From Litsea cubeba (lineage: Eukaryota > Streptophyta > Magnoliopsida > Laurales > Lauraceae), in contig CM022944.1 of the NCBI GenBank assembly GCA_012931725.1, forward strand, positions 14,516,331 to 14,580,330: a stretch of 64,000 nt of DNA. The letters are read 5' to 3'. The position numbers and the translations under genes were made by a program. This document shows, piece by piece, positions 9,767 through 20,759 of this stretch. Positions within the stretch are counted from its first letter, which is position 1; each line of letters begins with the position of its first letter. The notes beneath the pieces are model-generated. The model saw only the letters and a program-made list of their open reading frames with translations. It was not told the DNA's origin and made no database searches.

Positions 9767-10030
9767 CTAGAAAGACATGGAGAATAATGCCTCAACCAAG
9801 GATTGGAACTGGGATAGGTCATTTTCAGCAAACTAATTCATGCAATGTGGTTTACCAATCCAAGGAAAAGATGATGCTAACAAACAACAGAGCTAAAGAA
9901 TGAACAGCTTGAACTTTTTGAGAAAAGTAGTAAGTATAGCTTGTATAGCTTAATCAACCATCTTCTTCATAACAAAACCGTAAAACCATGAATTTGTGCT
10001 ACAATTTTTTTATTTTTTATTTTTTGGTAA

Positions 10031-10160
10031 CAAGACGTATTTAAGAAGTGCAACTTATCTGAGCATTTGAAAATGCTTAAGATAGATTGGAATGGAGAAA
10101 CAGAATTCATGTAGCCAACCCTAACATAGTTGGAAATAGGCTTTGATGATGATGAAGTAC
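10031..10160 (+). mobile_element. RTE-type LINE 3' end
   Basis: The sequence contains the tail of an RTE LINE ORF (AAGTGCAACTTATCTGAG, also present in the LINE remnant near 39010 on the other strand). The 3' segment GTAGCCAACCCTAACATAGT follows, then a GATGATGATG tail. The same tail occurs at 21700-21775. It is a 5'-truncated copy, as is usual for LINE insertions. Confidence 0.7.
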
Positions 10161-10237
10161 TGGTTGTTTGCCAAAAAAGGGGTATCGACAATAAGTGGCG
10201 AAAGAGAATGCAAAACTGTTTTCCAACAGTGTTTCTA

Positions 10238-10410
10238 ACTCTCTGTTTTTTTTTTTTTTTTCTTTTGGGTCCAGCCAAGGGAGTTGGGACCCAAGAGAGC
10301 CCACACAAGTGGGAAAAGGAAGCCCACACACGTGGGAAGAGTGGCATACCCACATATCGATCCCTGAGTACCGGGGTTGCTGACCAACTGAGCAACCCCT
10401 TGTCCTCAAC
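10238..10410 (-). mobile_element. tRNA-derived SINE
   Basis: On the minus strand the segment starts GTTGAGGACAAGGGGTTGC. It has an A-box-like TTGCTCAGTTGGTCAGC and a B-box-like GGATCGAT about 30 bases later, and ends in an A-rich tail (T-run 10246-10261 on the plus strand). A 7-bp direct repeat GTTTCTA flanks it (10231-10237, 10411-10417). This is the layout of a Pol III SINE with internal promoter. No SINE family name is assigned. Confidence 0.7.
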
Positions 10411-10420
10411 GTTTCTACTA

Positions 10421-11822
10421 AAAAATAAATATTGCATATGGTTGTTTGTGATATGGTTTGTCTAGAAAAAAAAAAACCACTAAGGGAATGTTGAACAGTG
10501 TTCAATGAAAAAAATTAAAGGATTTTGAATATATGCCATACAACTAAAACCCAATATTGCAACAAGAATTCTATTGTTCCTCCCATCCAATAACAATTCT
10601 ATTGTTCCTCCCACCCAATTAATGGGTCTGCATTTGTGCACCGAAAAAAAAAAAGTCAAGTTTTTATTTCGTCATCATTGGTGGTTAAAGGGAGACTTGA
10701 ACTCACTCACTCACCCATGATGAGGCCGACATTAGAGCTCCTCCATTCAAAGTCTACCAGAGGAGGAAGAAGACGCATGCATAGGCTTCTTTATGGCTAG
10801 ATGACCATTGCCTGGTCATAGATCGTGCTGATCCTCATGATCACCGTTGGACCTTAATTCCAACATAGAAACATAGATTAACGGTTGGATCTAATTCGAT
10901 CTATTACATGATCAAGTTGAAGAACCCATATGGAAAAATCAAGAACACCCCAACATTGGGACGTGCCACCTGGGAGGGACCATCAAGAAAGAAGATCATG
11001 AGGGGGTCATATGCGGGCCCATCCAAGTGACTACAATCGTATGGCCAGCCCAATTTTTTTTTTTTCTCTTTTTTTATATATTTAATTTTGGAGTTATTTG
11101 CGTAGCTTATGTCTTTTAAGTTATTTAAGTTGGATGTTTTAATCTCGACCGTATGAGCAATTAGATGGTTGAGCTTATGGCACAGCCTTAGATCTACAAC
11201 TGAAGGTCGAATCCAATGAAGGATTCAGGCACTAGGGCACGCTCACGATAATGGAAAATACCATAATTGAAGAAAACTCGGCATGAATTACAATGAGGCT
11301 TGTCCATGCTTATATAGTAAGAGTAGGATCGATCCTCTCCCTTGTTTAGTAAATAAGACTTCCCTAAAAATTAAAGAAGTCCAAATAAAAGAGGAATATA
11401 TATATTCTGGCTTTGCAAAGGAGGGCGTATCTCGTCAGAGTTTGTTTATTTCGCATGATAGTTTGTCTTGATGTTTTCTTGTAAGCTGTTTTCTTTCTTT
11501 TGGTGTTTTTTGGTTGTGAGATTGTCGGCATATATCTCTTGTACTTTCAAGTTTTCTTCTAATGAAAAATTACCATTGAGTGAGAGAGATGAAAAATTAC
11601 CATTGAGAGAGAGAGAGCGCTTCACATATCACAGCATGCTGTGATAGCAATTTTACTTTTTGAACAAATGATAGCATAGACAAGCATTCAGATGGTAATT
11701 CCGTAATGTACATCTAAAATTTTTACAAACAATCAAATATATTTGTAGAAGGCACTCTGGTACTGAGCCTATCAGGTGGAAAATAGATCAGAGTGATGGG
11801 AACTTTGGATCATACTACATAC
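10421..11822. other. Unassigned intergenic or intronic segment
   Basis: I looked for further plastid L13 exons here on the minus strand and found none. The segment has T-rich tracts at 11050-11080 and a GA-rich repeat near 11576-11622 (GAAAAATTACCATTGAG twice). No domain-bearing frame. Confidence 0.45.
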
Positions 11823-12008
11823 CACAATGACAAATGCTCCCATGTCCACGCTGGGCGTGTAAGTTGCCAAGTTCTTTCCACGAATATGTATTGCAATGGT
11901 TGAAGCAAGCCTCCCCAATATTTTATCAGTTGCATCAACTACATACCATGTTTTCTCTGTAGTGACATGATCAGCAGCCTTTGGATACCATGTTTTGTTC
12001 CAAATATC
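11823..12008 (-). CDS. Plastid ribosomal protein L13 (uL13c), exon 2
   Basis: This 186-bp exon is bounded by TTTCAG|G at its 5' side (12009) and GTG|GTATGT at its 3' side. It encodes 62 residues of the L13 core: DIWNKTWYPKAADHV, then WYVVDATDKILGRLAS and GKNLATYTPSVDMGAFVI, diagnostic of plant chloroplast uL13. The protein is part of the large subunit of the plastid ribosome. Exon 1 is at 15647-15889. The rest of L13 (about the last 130 residues in the family) was not found to the left. The gene is therefore either truncated or split by a very long intron reaching out of the window. Confidence 0.85.
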
Positions 12009-15000
12009 CTGAAAGTAAATATCAGATCAGTTAAATGGATCCCCACAACAAGCACAACTAAACATGAAAAACAGCAGCAAGAAATAATCCAAAAGATAAA
12101 AAGCTCGAAATTAACATTCTTCAGTGTAAAGAATTTAAAATCAGTATTTAAGTTGAGGATCCATGATAGTTCCAAGATGCTGCTTGCAAAATGTCCCGAT
12201 CAGATCTAGAATAGCAACAGAAACACATTTTTAAGAAGAGAATGATAAAGTCCAACAGGATGATGAAAATAGCAATATAAAACAGCATGTAGGGCCTACT
12301 TCAGCCACCTGTACGTATGGTATATGGCTAGATAAAAAAGATTAATGTTGATTCCATGTTGCCTGAATTTCGATTTCAATAGTGGAAGAAAGTGTTTTGG
12401 CTTGAAGGCCTCATGAGATGGTTATGACCAAATGAATGTATTTTTTTTTTCTTTTTTAGCCATAGGCCATCTATGCAAAGTCTTCCATTTTTTGCTATCC
12501 ACCATTGCGCACAAGAAGCTAAAGGTGGGGCCCACTAAACAGACTGGACTAAGGCCTGGTCTTTTCTCTTTCCTACCCTTGTTTAATAGGAGAAGAAAAA
12601 AAAAAGAAATAATAATATAAAAGATTAAAACGTTGAAAGAAAAGAGCACTCATGATCTGAAAACCTCAAAATTCATCCAAAAACGTCATTAGATAATAGG
12701 AACAATTTATCACTTACTACCCACATATTCATACAATTAATGAACCTATTTTTCTCAATAATTAACTGAAGAATTATTTTAAAAAATAAGAAATGCATAA
12801 GTGGCTTCCACATCCAGTGGATAGAGAGACTAAGGGCTTTTCTGGAAAGTCCTATCTATTTGAAATACAGCTGATTCAAATATATATGAAATAAAGCTAT
12901 TTCAATTAGACCCTTTTACAAGTAGACTGTTTGAAATGTCTAATTCAATTACAAAAAGCAAACTAGTCATGCTGTAAAAGTTATATGGGCAAACTTGTCA
13001 TACAGTAAAATTAGTACAAGAAAATTTTCTATGAAATAAAAAGTAGTACTGACAAATTTGTCATATTATAAGAGTTATATGGGCAAACTTGTTACAGAGA
13101 AAAAAAAAAAAAAAAAAGAAACAACAAAAGGTGTCTAAATGCTTTAGACATTCATGTGTATATGAAAAAGTTACCTTTTGGCTACTTCTTGAAAAAGAGG
13201 CAAAAAGGCCTTAAACTGATTGAATCGGACATCCCAGAAAATTGTCAAACAGTCTAAAGCACCCAAACATCTATTTGAAACAGTTTTAAGTAAAAAAAGG
13301 ACACAAAAGGTAAGCTTGCCACAACACAACTAAATATTTTTCATTGTAGAGACATCAAGTAAATTGCAATGATGATGCTCTCCCGATCAAGTCCCGCTCT
13401 CAACAAAGAATCTGCTTCATTTTATATGCAAAAAGCATGCATTTACAGATTTTCCCAAAACAATTTCATTAAAAAGTGTGGAAATACCTCCCAGTTTATC
13501 GTCTCTCTTTAAGATCCAAGTGTCAGTGGCAGAAAGGATGAAGTTGGTTCAAAGAAATTTTCTATAGGGGAAAAATGGATGAGCTGCACCTACTTTAATG
13601 AAATGATGTTGTGAAGTCTGAAAATGGAGGCCTTGATATAGGATCAATGGTGAAACAACAGTCCTTGCTCAAGTGTACATGGTGGTGGAGGTTTGGTGAA
13701 GAAAGAAAGATTTATGGAGGAAATTTATAGTATGGAAAAGGGAAGAGTGGATAGATCTAGAATATTAGGAATGTGTGGCCCAGACTAGGCTTTTAGGCAT
13801 GGGTCCAGTATGGGCAGCAGCACCTTTCAAATGGGAATGTTTTTGTGTTCTTTTTCCTACCTTTTGTTGTTTGTGTGTGGTTATGTGTCAGTGATGATTT
13901 CGTTAGCAGGGATGGAAATCTGTATGAATCTGAAAAAAAGGAAGTATGTGTTAATGCATAGGTTTAAAAAATGCCAGGATTTAGAAACATTGTCCTTCTG
14001 AAAAGTTCTACTCGAAATCTTTCTATAGGGCCAGTCTACTCAGATCTGCTTTGAGCGCCTATTGTGCTCTCATTTTTCAAGGCCTCCTCCAAGGGTTGAG
14101 GCTTTTGCTGGCTAGCAGTTGTAGGGAAAGTCTCTATAGGGAAGAATTTGGGAAGGCACGGCATCTCTTTAGAGTTTAGACAACATTTGGGATTTCATTC
14201 TCTTTGAAAATAGAAGAAATAAACAATCAATCACTTATTTCCACATTGTGATTTCACTGAGCAGGTCCGATCCTTCATTTTTCAATTGGTTCAAGTCATG
14301 TTACCATTCCGGGAAAAAAAGAGTTGGTGTTCTTCAACTTGTCTCAAAAGAGCAGTCGAGGCTTCATTAGGTCTTTTTCGGGTCGTGTTAGAATTATGTG
14401 GAGACTTTCTTTCTTGGCGACCCCATGGTCTACTTTGGAAAAAAGAAATAATAGAATTCATAGATAAGAAGAAAGTTTGAATGTCATTAAAAATATTGTG
14501 AAGTTTCGTTTGGTCAATGGGAATTGAGTCGACGAGAAAGAAATAATATGTTTATCAACGTGGTCATGTCTTATTGGGAAGGTACCATGCTCAGCAGATC
14601 AAAGTATCTTAAATGCCTGCTCCTCCGAGCTCCCTAATCTTTAATGTAAATGGAACAACTAAAGGAAAACCTAAATAGGCAGGCTCTGGGGTTTGCTCTT
14701 TGGAACACATTGCAATATATTCTTGCTGAATTTTTGGGGCTGATTGGAGTAAGTGATTCCAAGGAGGTAGAAGTTTAGGCAACTAGAAAAGCTTCAGGAT
14801 CTTTAAGAAGTCTTTTTGGGGGATTAAATTCTAGAGAGTGATTCCTCTAATTCCATCAGCTGGCTTACTAATACAAGTCAAAGCTTTGGGAGTTACATTT
14901 TATCATGAATGAGATAAACAAGTTATGTTCATCACTGGAGGTTAAAAATCCAATAGCTACATTTATCAAATTTTTAGAATTTCTATCATACTTTTCAATA

Positions 15001-15646
15001 TTTTGAAGGCTGCTAGGCTCTCGGGTTTCACTAGAGGGAGGACAAGTTGCCTCCCAAATCTAAATTTTAAAACCTTTGTAGAATGCGATAATTAATGGAA
15101 AGACATCAAGACAACTTCCATTCACTTTTAGGGTGTGCTCATAACGCAACCCATATTGCTTGCAGCCGGATCAAATGCTTTGGCATAACAATAAAAACCC
15201 ATTCAACAATTCATTTGCAGGGTCCGTTAAAAGACATTAAGAAAATTATGCAAGAATCAAGGTTCCCCTTTCAGACACTAATCCTCCCTTTCTCTGTGAG
15301 GGCTAAAAGACCATCCTAATCCATTCATTCCCATCACTAACTATCTTACAAGCCATTTCAAAGGACATCAAAATGCGAATAAAGAACACCCAAGAAACCA
15401 TTTTTGCTGCAGAATATACTATACAATCAAAACGGTAGTTTTCATTGAAATTGAAAAATCAAGATGAAATGCAATAGCGGGAATCTGAGCCATTTCAAAG
15501 GACATCAAAATGCAAATAAAGAACACCCAAGAAATCATTTTTGCTGCAGAATGTATATTACAATCAAAACCCAAGTTTTAACAGAAAACGAAAAGTCAAG
15601 ACGAAATGCAATCAATAGAGAGATCGAGAGAAAGTGAAGAGATTAC
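12009..15646 (-). other. Putative L13 intron 1 with unclassified repeats
   Basis: This 3.6-kb segment lies between the L13 exons with consensus GT and AG ends. It contains imperfect repeats of ATATGGGCAAACTTGT around 12960-13100, an A-run at 13102-13118 and a 137-bp tandem duplication at 15351-15624. Scattered open frames (for example 14286-14480) have no recognisable domain. The size suggests insertion of old elements, but no boundaries could be fixed. Confidence 0.5.
15351..15624. repeat. 137-bp tandem duplication
   Basis: AGCCATTTCAAAGGACATCA begins at both 15351 and 15488. The two 137-bp units remain similar, with scattered changes, up to the donor side of L13 exon 1. It therefore lies at the 5' end of the L13 intron. 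Confidence 0.8.
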
Positions 15647-15889
15647 GGGTCCAGTGATGTCAGATTCATCAAACATCCATTCTTGGCCTTCAGGGATTAC
15701 AGAGAGGAGCTCTTGGCAACGAATCTGGAACTTCTTCTTCGCTAGAGGAGTTGGAAAAGAGGGTTTTTTGGCAGCTACGAGAGGGGATTTAGGGAATCCG
15801 AGGAAAGGGGTTTTGAAGGAGACTGAAGGAGAAGGTAAGGGTTCTGGAGAGATTAATAGAGCCGAAGAAGAAACGAATGGAATCGCCGT
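15647..15889 (-). CDS. Plastid ribosomal protein L13, exon 1 (transit peptide; no ATG)
   Basis: In frame with exon 2, the minus strand encodes a Ser/Pro/Lys-rich transit-peptide-like N-terminus (AIPFVSSSALLISP...). Then come FQIRCQELLSVIPEGQEW and MFDESDITGP, just before a GTAATC donor. The last segment joins directly to DIWN of exon 2 in phase, as in plant plastid L13. The codon expected to start the protein reads ACG (15887-15889). No in-frame ATG lies between it and the upstream TGA at 15908-15910. Either translation starts at ACG or the start was lost by an ATG-to-ACG change. MULE-2 sits 73 bp upstream of this codon. Confidence 0.8.
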
Positions 15890-15962
15890 GCCCCCTTTTT
15901 TTCTCTCTCAGTTTTCTCAGCCCTTTCTTCTTCTTCTTCTGCTTCAGATAGATATCTTTTTC

Positions 15963-17286
15963 GGGAAATTCTATATGCACCACGTACAATGCTGAACACA
16001 CCCACATTTTTTTTTTTAAATACACACGACGAAAATACCCCTCTCCCTCTCCTTCCTTCTCTCCTCTTCGCCGACCTCCTGCAACCTCCGCCCACCATCC
16101 AATCGGTGCTGAGGGAGCGACAGAAATGGAGGGGGAGGGAGAGGGAGAGAGATAGGAGCAGGGCTCCGATCTCGACAAGCACCTCCACTCCCTCCAGAGA
16201 TCCGCCGACGTCCTCGATATCGTCCGACTCCGACCACGTGCTCTCCTCCATTTGATCCACCTGCGACCTCGCCGTGCACCTCTGCATGTAAACAACAACC
16301 CTAGTGAAGTAAATGTACCAGATCACCACAATGTTATACTGCCTGAAAAGAGTAAGCTTCATCAGATTCACCGCCACCTTCCCGTCGGTCCTGGCCGCCT
16401 CGCGCAGGTTCTTGATAGACCACACGATTGGGAACAGCACGGCGCAGCAGCTGACAACATCACCAAGCAGCAGGACCTGCTTCCAAGCGTACCAATCTTA
16501 GCACTCTCGTCGATCGCGACCTGCACCTCTGGAGGGCGGGGAGAGGGAGGGAGAGAGAGAGACAGGAAGGGGAAGAGAGACAACCGTGCATATCTCAATT
16601 GCACAGATATGATAAACCGTGCAATTAACAAATGCACGGGTTTTTTCAGCCGTGCACCTCTCTACGTGCACGGTTTCGAAACTCTCCGTGCACATTTGGA
16701 GAAGACTGCGATATGTGCACGGATATGATAAACCGTGCAAATGAAAAATGCACGGGTTTTTCAGGCCGTGCAAATGAAAAATGCACGGTTTTTCCGGCCG
16801 TGCACCTCTCTATGTGCACGGCTTCGATACTCCGTGCACCTCTGGAGAAGGCAGCGATCAAGAGAGGGCGGAGAGAGTTGCAGGGCGGAGGGGAAAATGG
16901 AGATGGAAGGATAGATATGATGAAGCAGGGACAGAGAGAAACAAAGTAAGGAGAAGAGAGGGGGGAGAGATGAAGTAGAGACAGAGGAGGAGATGGAGTG
17001 GGCGTGGAAAAGAGGGAGATGGGTGCGCAGTGGGGCGAAGAGAGTTGCATGGCAGAGGGGAAAAATGGAGATATAGAGGGTGAAGCAGGGAGAGGAGAAG
17101 TTAGCGACGAGAGAGGGAGATGAAGAGGGTGGTGTGCAGTGGGTACAGTTGGTCGGGAGGGAGGAAGGGAAGAAGGCATACCTGGTGGAGAATAGTGGGT
17201 GCAGGTGGCATAGAGGAAGGGTATTTTAGGTATTTTTTAAAAAGTGGGTGGGTTCAGCAAAAGCCGTGGTGCATATAGAATTTCCC
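15963..17286. mobile_element. Mutator-like element MULE-2
   Basis: The terminal repeats start GGGAAATTCTATATGCACCA, the same as MULE-1 for the first 19 bases. An exact 9-bp target duplication ATCTTTTTC flanks the element (15954-15962, 17287-17295). The 1324-bp interior has no transposase. It contains a purine-rich strand from about 16500 onward and the best-preserved alternating heptamer array (16584-16838). It is inserted in the 5' flank or 5' UTR of plastid L13. MULE-1 and MULE-2 belong to one family but share little other interior sequence. Confidence 0.9.
16584..16838. repeat. Alternating CCGTGCA/TGCACGG array in MULE-2
   Basis: Perfect CCGTGCA occurs at 16584, 16617, 16650, 16686, 16733, 16766, 16798 and 16832. 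Perfect TGCACGG occurs at 16633, 16667, 16716, 16749, 16782 and 16815. A one-base variant TGCACAG at 16600 fills the only gap in the alternation. Steps are 16-17 bases except 19 (16667-16686) and 30 (16686-16716). Orientation alternates strictly over 15 sites. Between sites the spacers are partly similar (ATGAAAAA, CCTCTCTA) but far less conserved than the heptamers. Confidence 0.9.
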
Positions 17287-17335
17287 ATCTTTTTCTTTTC
17301 TCCACTGCTGAGTGACTGGGGGATTTGGATAAGGC

Positions 17336-17936
17336 TAGGGTTGTAAATGGGTACCCGATTCTCCGATTACCTGAAGGTTCCGACCCGTTAGGATCCGGGT
17401 CTGGGTCCTTATTTTGGTCCCGATAAGAAAATGGTTCCGGTTCCGGATCCTTTTTTTGGAACCGATACCTAAACGGTTCCGGTTCCGGATCCACAGTGGC
17501 TCAGACCCGTGGACCCGGGACCCGACCCAATATATACTAACATAAGGTAACTTTATTATGTGAGAAACAGAACCCTTTTTACTTTTCTACATTAGGGTTT
17601 TCCTACTTTTCTACATCTCATTGCCTGTTTGGATGTGATTTCTGAGTTTTTGGTTAAAAGTGTCTGTTATTGATAGACAAAATGTCACATTAGTGTGTTG
17701 TAGGTACGTGATCCAATTGAAATGTGAAAAAAGCATAAATTTTTAAAGAAAAATACAGGTATTAGTCTAGACCCGGAACCGGAACCAGACCCGCCTCACA
17801 AACGGTTCCGGTTCCGGTTCTGGTTCCCATTATTCTTAACGGTTCCGGTTCCGGTTATGGTCCCCCTTCTTAGAAAACGGTTCCGGTTCCGGTTCCACCC
17901 TGGACCCGGACCGGAACCGACCCGTTTACAACCCTA
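17336..17936. mobile_element. Non-autonomous hAT element
   Basis: Terminal inverted repeats TAGGGTTGTAAATGGGT and (at the right end) TAGGGTTGTAAACGGGT bound a 601-bp segment. An exact 8-bp target duplication GATAAGGC flanks it (17328-17335, 17937-17944). An 8-bp duplication is characteristic of hAT insertion. The subterminal regions are filled with GGTTCCGG/CCGGAACC repeats in both orientations. There is no transposase. It sits 41 bp upstream of the MULE-2 target duplication, that is, in the same L13 5' flank. Confidence 0.9.
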
Positions 17937-17944
17937 GATAAGGC

Positions 17945-19202
17945 AACTGGTAGCTCTCAGCAAGGACTTGTCACAAGGGTCACTTGGGCCTGGGAAACAT
18001 AGTGCATGGCAAGATAATTTTTGCATTTTCTCTTTTTGTTTTTTCTCTAACAACTTCTTTTTAGTATAAATTAGTCTTTTTATGATGGGGTATCCCTCGG
18101 GGGCTAATCCCCCGATTGGCCCCTTCTAAACCCACACAAACACACATCGGGCAAATCGTGGGCGGATTTCGAATACAAAAATGAGAGCAATCCCAAGTGT
18201 TATGCTACTCCACCAATTTCCAATTGGGTCTTAAACTCTTAATCGATAGCATAAGAAAAAAGAATTTAAATATCACTCTTAGTTTTGTAATTTAAATATC
18301 CTAATTAATCGGTTGGCTGGCTTCCTCAAAGCCCCATGCTTGTGCAAAAAGAACGGTGACTTGGTCTTTGGCAGCCATTAATTCCCCTAATGACTTTGAT
18401 TAACTGGTGGTGGGTTATGATGTGAGTGACATACGATATAATTGAAAAATCAGAGGAGAACCAAATGCTTTTACATGGTTCATTTCCTCGGGGTTTCTTT
18501 TGGGTGTCCCGAAATCTCAGCTGGCGAGGATTCTTTTCTGTCATTTGTAGCAATAATGCATCTACTTGGAGGTTAAACTTGGAGTCAAAGTTTTGAGCTA
18601 AGGCAAAAAAAACGCTCATAAATAGGAAGATTTTATGGTGTAGTGCGCCTGTATTTGTTGAAGGCTGGGACATTAAATATTTCAATAAAAATATCCTTCC
18701 TATATCCAAACTAGCTTCTTTTCCATGTGCTAAGTTCTATAGTTTGCCTAGGTTTTCATAATGTACCACTGAACTGCTAATATGCAAATAGGCTTTGCGA
18801 GACCCGACCTCAATGACCATATGCAGAAAATAATCACATATTGGACAATTCTAGCTTCCAATTGATGGCTATGAAATAGATGCTTGATAAACAGAATAAA
18901 TGATAAAATCTACATTCAACATAAAATGGCAAAGTTGGATGTTGCATATTTTCCATGCATCATATTAGTTGTAGCACAATTCTTTTCAGGTTTGCTATGG
19001 CTGGAAATATTGAAATGTTAAGTTGTGCATGAAAAAAGACTCTCCTCGTACATTGAATTGGGTGCTATTTAATTCATTCTCTTCACTCTATTTTGGCTTG
19101 TACACTGAGAATATTAGAAAATAAGGTTTGTGGTTAAGTTCACAAGAAAATCATCTCCATTTAATTTGTTCATGTGAGCTATAAAATCTTCGTTATCATA
19201 AG
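17945..19202. other. Unassigned segment upstream of L13
   Basis: AT-rich sequence with no recognisable exon. A minus-strand open frame at 18326-18709 has no family signature. A short GC-rich palindrome-like CTCGGGGGCTAATCCCCCGA lies near 18097-18116. Confidence 0.45.
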
Positions 19203-19590
19203 TAGGGATGTAAACAGGTTGGGTTCAACTTGGGTCTTTTGTGGAGCAAACCACTCAGTTTTCATAAAAAAAGAAAAAGAACAAAGAAAAGAACTGTTGA
19301 TGTTGAATTTGGAATGAAGAGGTTGCAGATGAAGCCTTCTACTATCTGTTTTGCACATGGTTTTTGTGCATGATATATACAAAATTTAAATCAATGATAC
19401 TTTGAATAAATGCATCATTTTGGGCATGGAAAATTTGGAATAGGCATGACTAATTAAGCGCAGACCCAATTATCACTTGGGTAAAAAAAAAGAGAGAGAT
19501 TTTTATCCAAATCCTTGAGGTCTAGTTCTTCGAGGTGACCAAATGATTGAAAGTCCATTAAACAGTTAGTTAGGGGTTTTATGAGTCAAT
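19203..19590. repeat. Diverged dispersed repeat, hAT-like end (copy 1)
   Basis: It begins TAGGGATGTAAACAGGTTGG, resembling the hAT terminus at 17336, and aligns in order with 36118-36490. Shared blocks include GGAGCAAACCA/GGACCAAACCA, GTTGCAGATGAAGC/GTTGCAAATGAAGC, ATTATCACTTGGG and CCAAATGATTGAAAGTCCATT/CCAAATAACTGGAGGTCCATT. A matching right terminus was not found, so limits are approximate. Confidence 0.6.
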
Positions 19591-19694
19591 AAAGTATTTG
19601 AATGGGTGAGATTAAGATTTTGGGGCCCATAGGAGCTGCATAAAACTAAATATGATCACGAATTTTGAATCTCAACCTGGGACCTTTCCACTAA

Positions 19695-19832
19695 GGGCAC
19701 ATTTGGCAAACATCCACGGTGAGGATTTTTAGCAGTTTTCCTCGCTTCCACAGAAAACTCAAGTTTGGAACAAAGAGGAAAAAGAGTTGAAGGAGTCCTT
19801 TGTTCCAAGCGTTTGAATATATTCAGGATCAG

Positions 19833-19881
<49 letters not shown>

Positions 19882-20603
19882 TGGAAAGGAGAGAGTTACG
19901 CGCACGTGCATTTGCGGAGCGACAGTAACCGGACGGTAGTTTTGGAGTTAACTTTTTTTTTTTCTATTTTATGGGCCCACAATCATAATCTAGACCATTC
20001 ATCATCTTTAGAATCCCCAAAACGGCTCATATGTCAAAAATCAACCGTTGATTTTTCATATATCTTGAGATATTAACAAAGAAATCCAAACCATTGGATC
20101 ACGAGATCTGAAATTCTATGGGCCCCTTATGCTGAACCCGAGCCATTCAATTGCTCTAAAAGGCCTCAAACGTCTGGCCAGTCAAATCTGGCAACATGAT
20201 TAATGATGGATAATGAGAAAACGGCAAAAAACTATTGACCATTGATTTTTGACGGTCTGTGTTTTTCAGTTTTTTGGTTTATGTGGGCCCCCCAAGTCAT
20301 GATCCATACCATACATCATCTTAAGAAGACCAAGCACGGCTAGGCGATCAAATTTCAGCCGTTGACCCATTACAAATCTTGAAATACGTGGAAAAGAAAT
20401 TTCAAATTCAAATATTTATTTTTTATTTATGCGAGGCCATTTGGAAGATCCGAGCCGTTCAAATTCTTTAGAGAGATCAGAACAGTTATGAGATGAAAGC
20501 ACGGCCCTTGATTTCTCATAGATTATTAGAAATTTGCCAAAAAAGTTACAACCATTGGACCCAACATAATGTAGATGGTAGGATTCCTCTCCCAAACGTG
20601 CCC
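19695..20603. mobile_element. PIF/Harbinger-like (Tourist-type) element
   Basis: The left end GGGCACATTTGG and the right end (as reverse complement) GGGCACGTTTGG form 12-bp inverted repeats with one mismatch. TAA flanks both ends (19692-19694, 20604-20606), the 3-bp TWA duplication typical of PIF/Harbinger insertion. The 909-bp interior is non-coding and contains several phrases of the type CAACCGTTGATTTTTCAT. A C-homopolymer lies inside it. Confidence 0.65.
19834..19878. repeat. C31 homopolymer plus CA repeat
   Basis: Thirty-one consecutive C residues (19834-19864) are followed by a short (AC)n tract. The length may be imprecise because such runs are hard to sequence. Confidence 0.9.
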
Positions 20604-20759
20604 TAAAAATTATAGTGGTGCTCTTCTAGCCTGGAACCACTTTTTGTCTCCTGAAAACCAATCCCCTAAACAAGATAGGACACCTACAGAGCTCGAGGCT
20701 AGAGCTCATATCAGAGAAGCATTCAAAAAATAAAAATAAAAATAAAAATAAAAACGAAA

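Noticed and set aside
10375..10410. Functional tRNA gene
   Set aside because: A-box and B-box-like motifs are present but there is no cloverleaf or acceptor stem; the A-tail and flanking repeats indicate a SINE.
14286..14480. Short frame in the L13 intron as a gene
   Set aside because: No family motif, no splice context and surrounded by stops.
15789..16440. Minus-strand frames of 169 and 195 residues across the L13/MULE-2 junction
   Set aside because: They run from the transposon into L13 exon 1 in the wrong frame and are rich in Arg/Ser from GA-rich DNA.
16584..16838. CRISPR-like array
   Set aside because: Regular spacing, but the repeated unit is only 7 bp, alternates in orientation, spacers are 9-10 bp and the host is a plant; it lies inside a MULE.
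16252..16949. Plus-strand frames over the heptamer array
   Set aside because: Repetitive CT-rich codons come from the array itself; overlapping frames on both strands are equally open.
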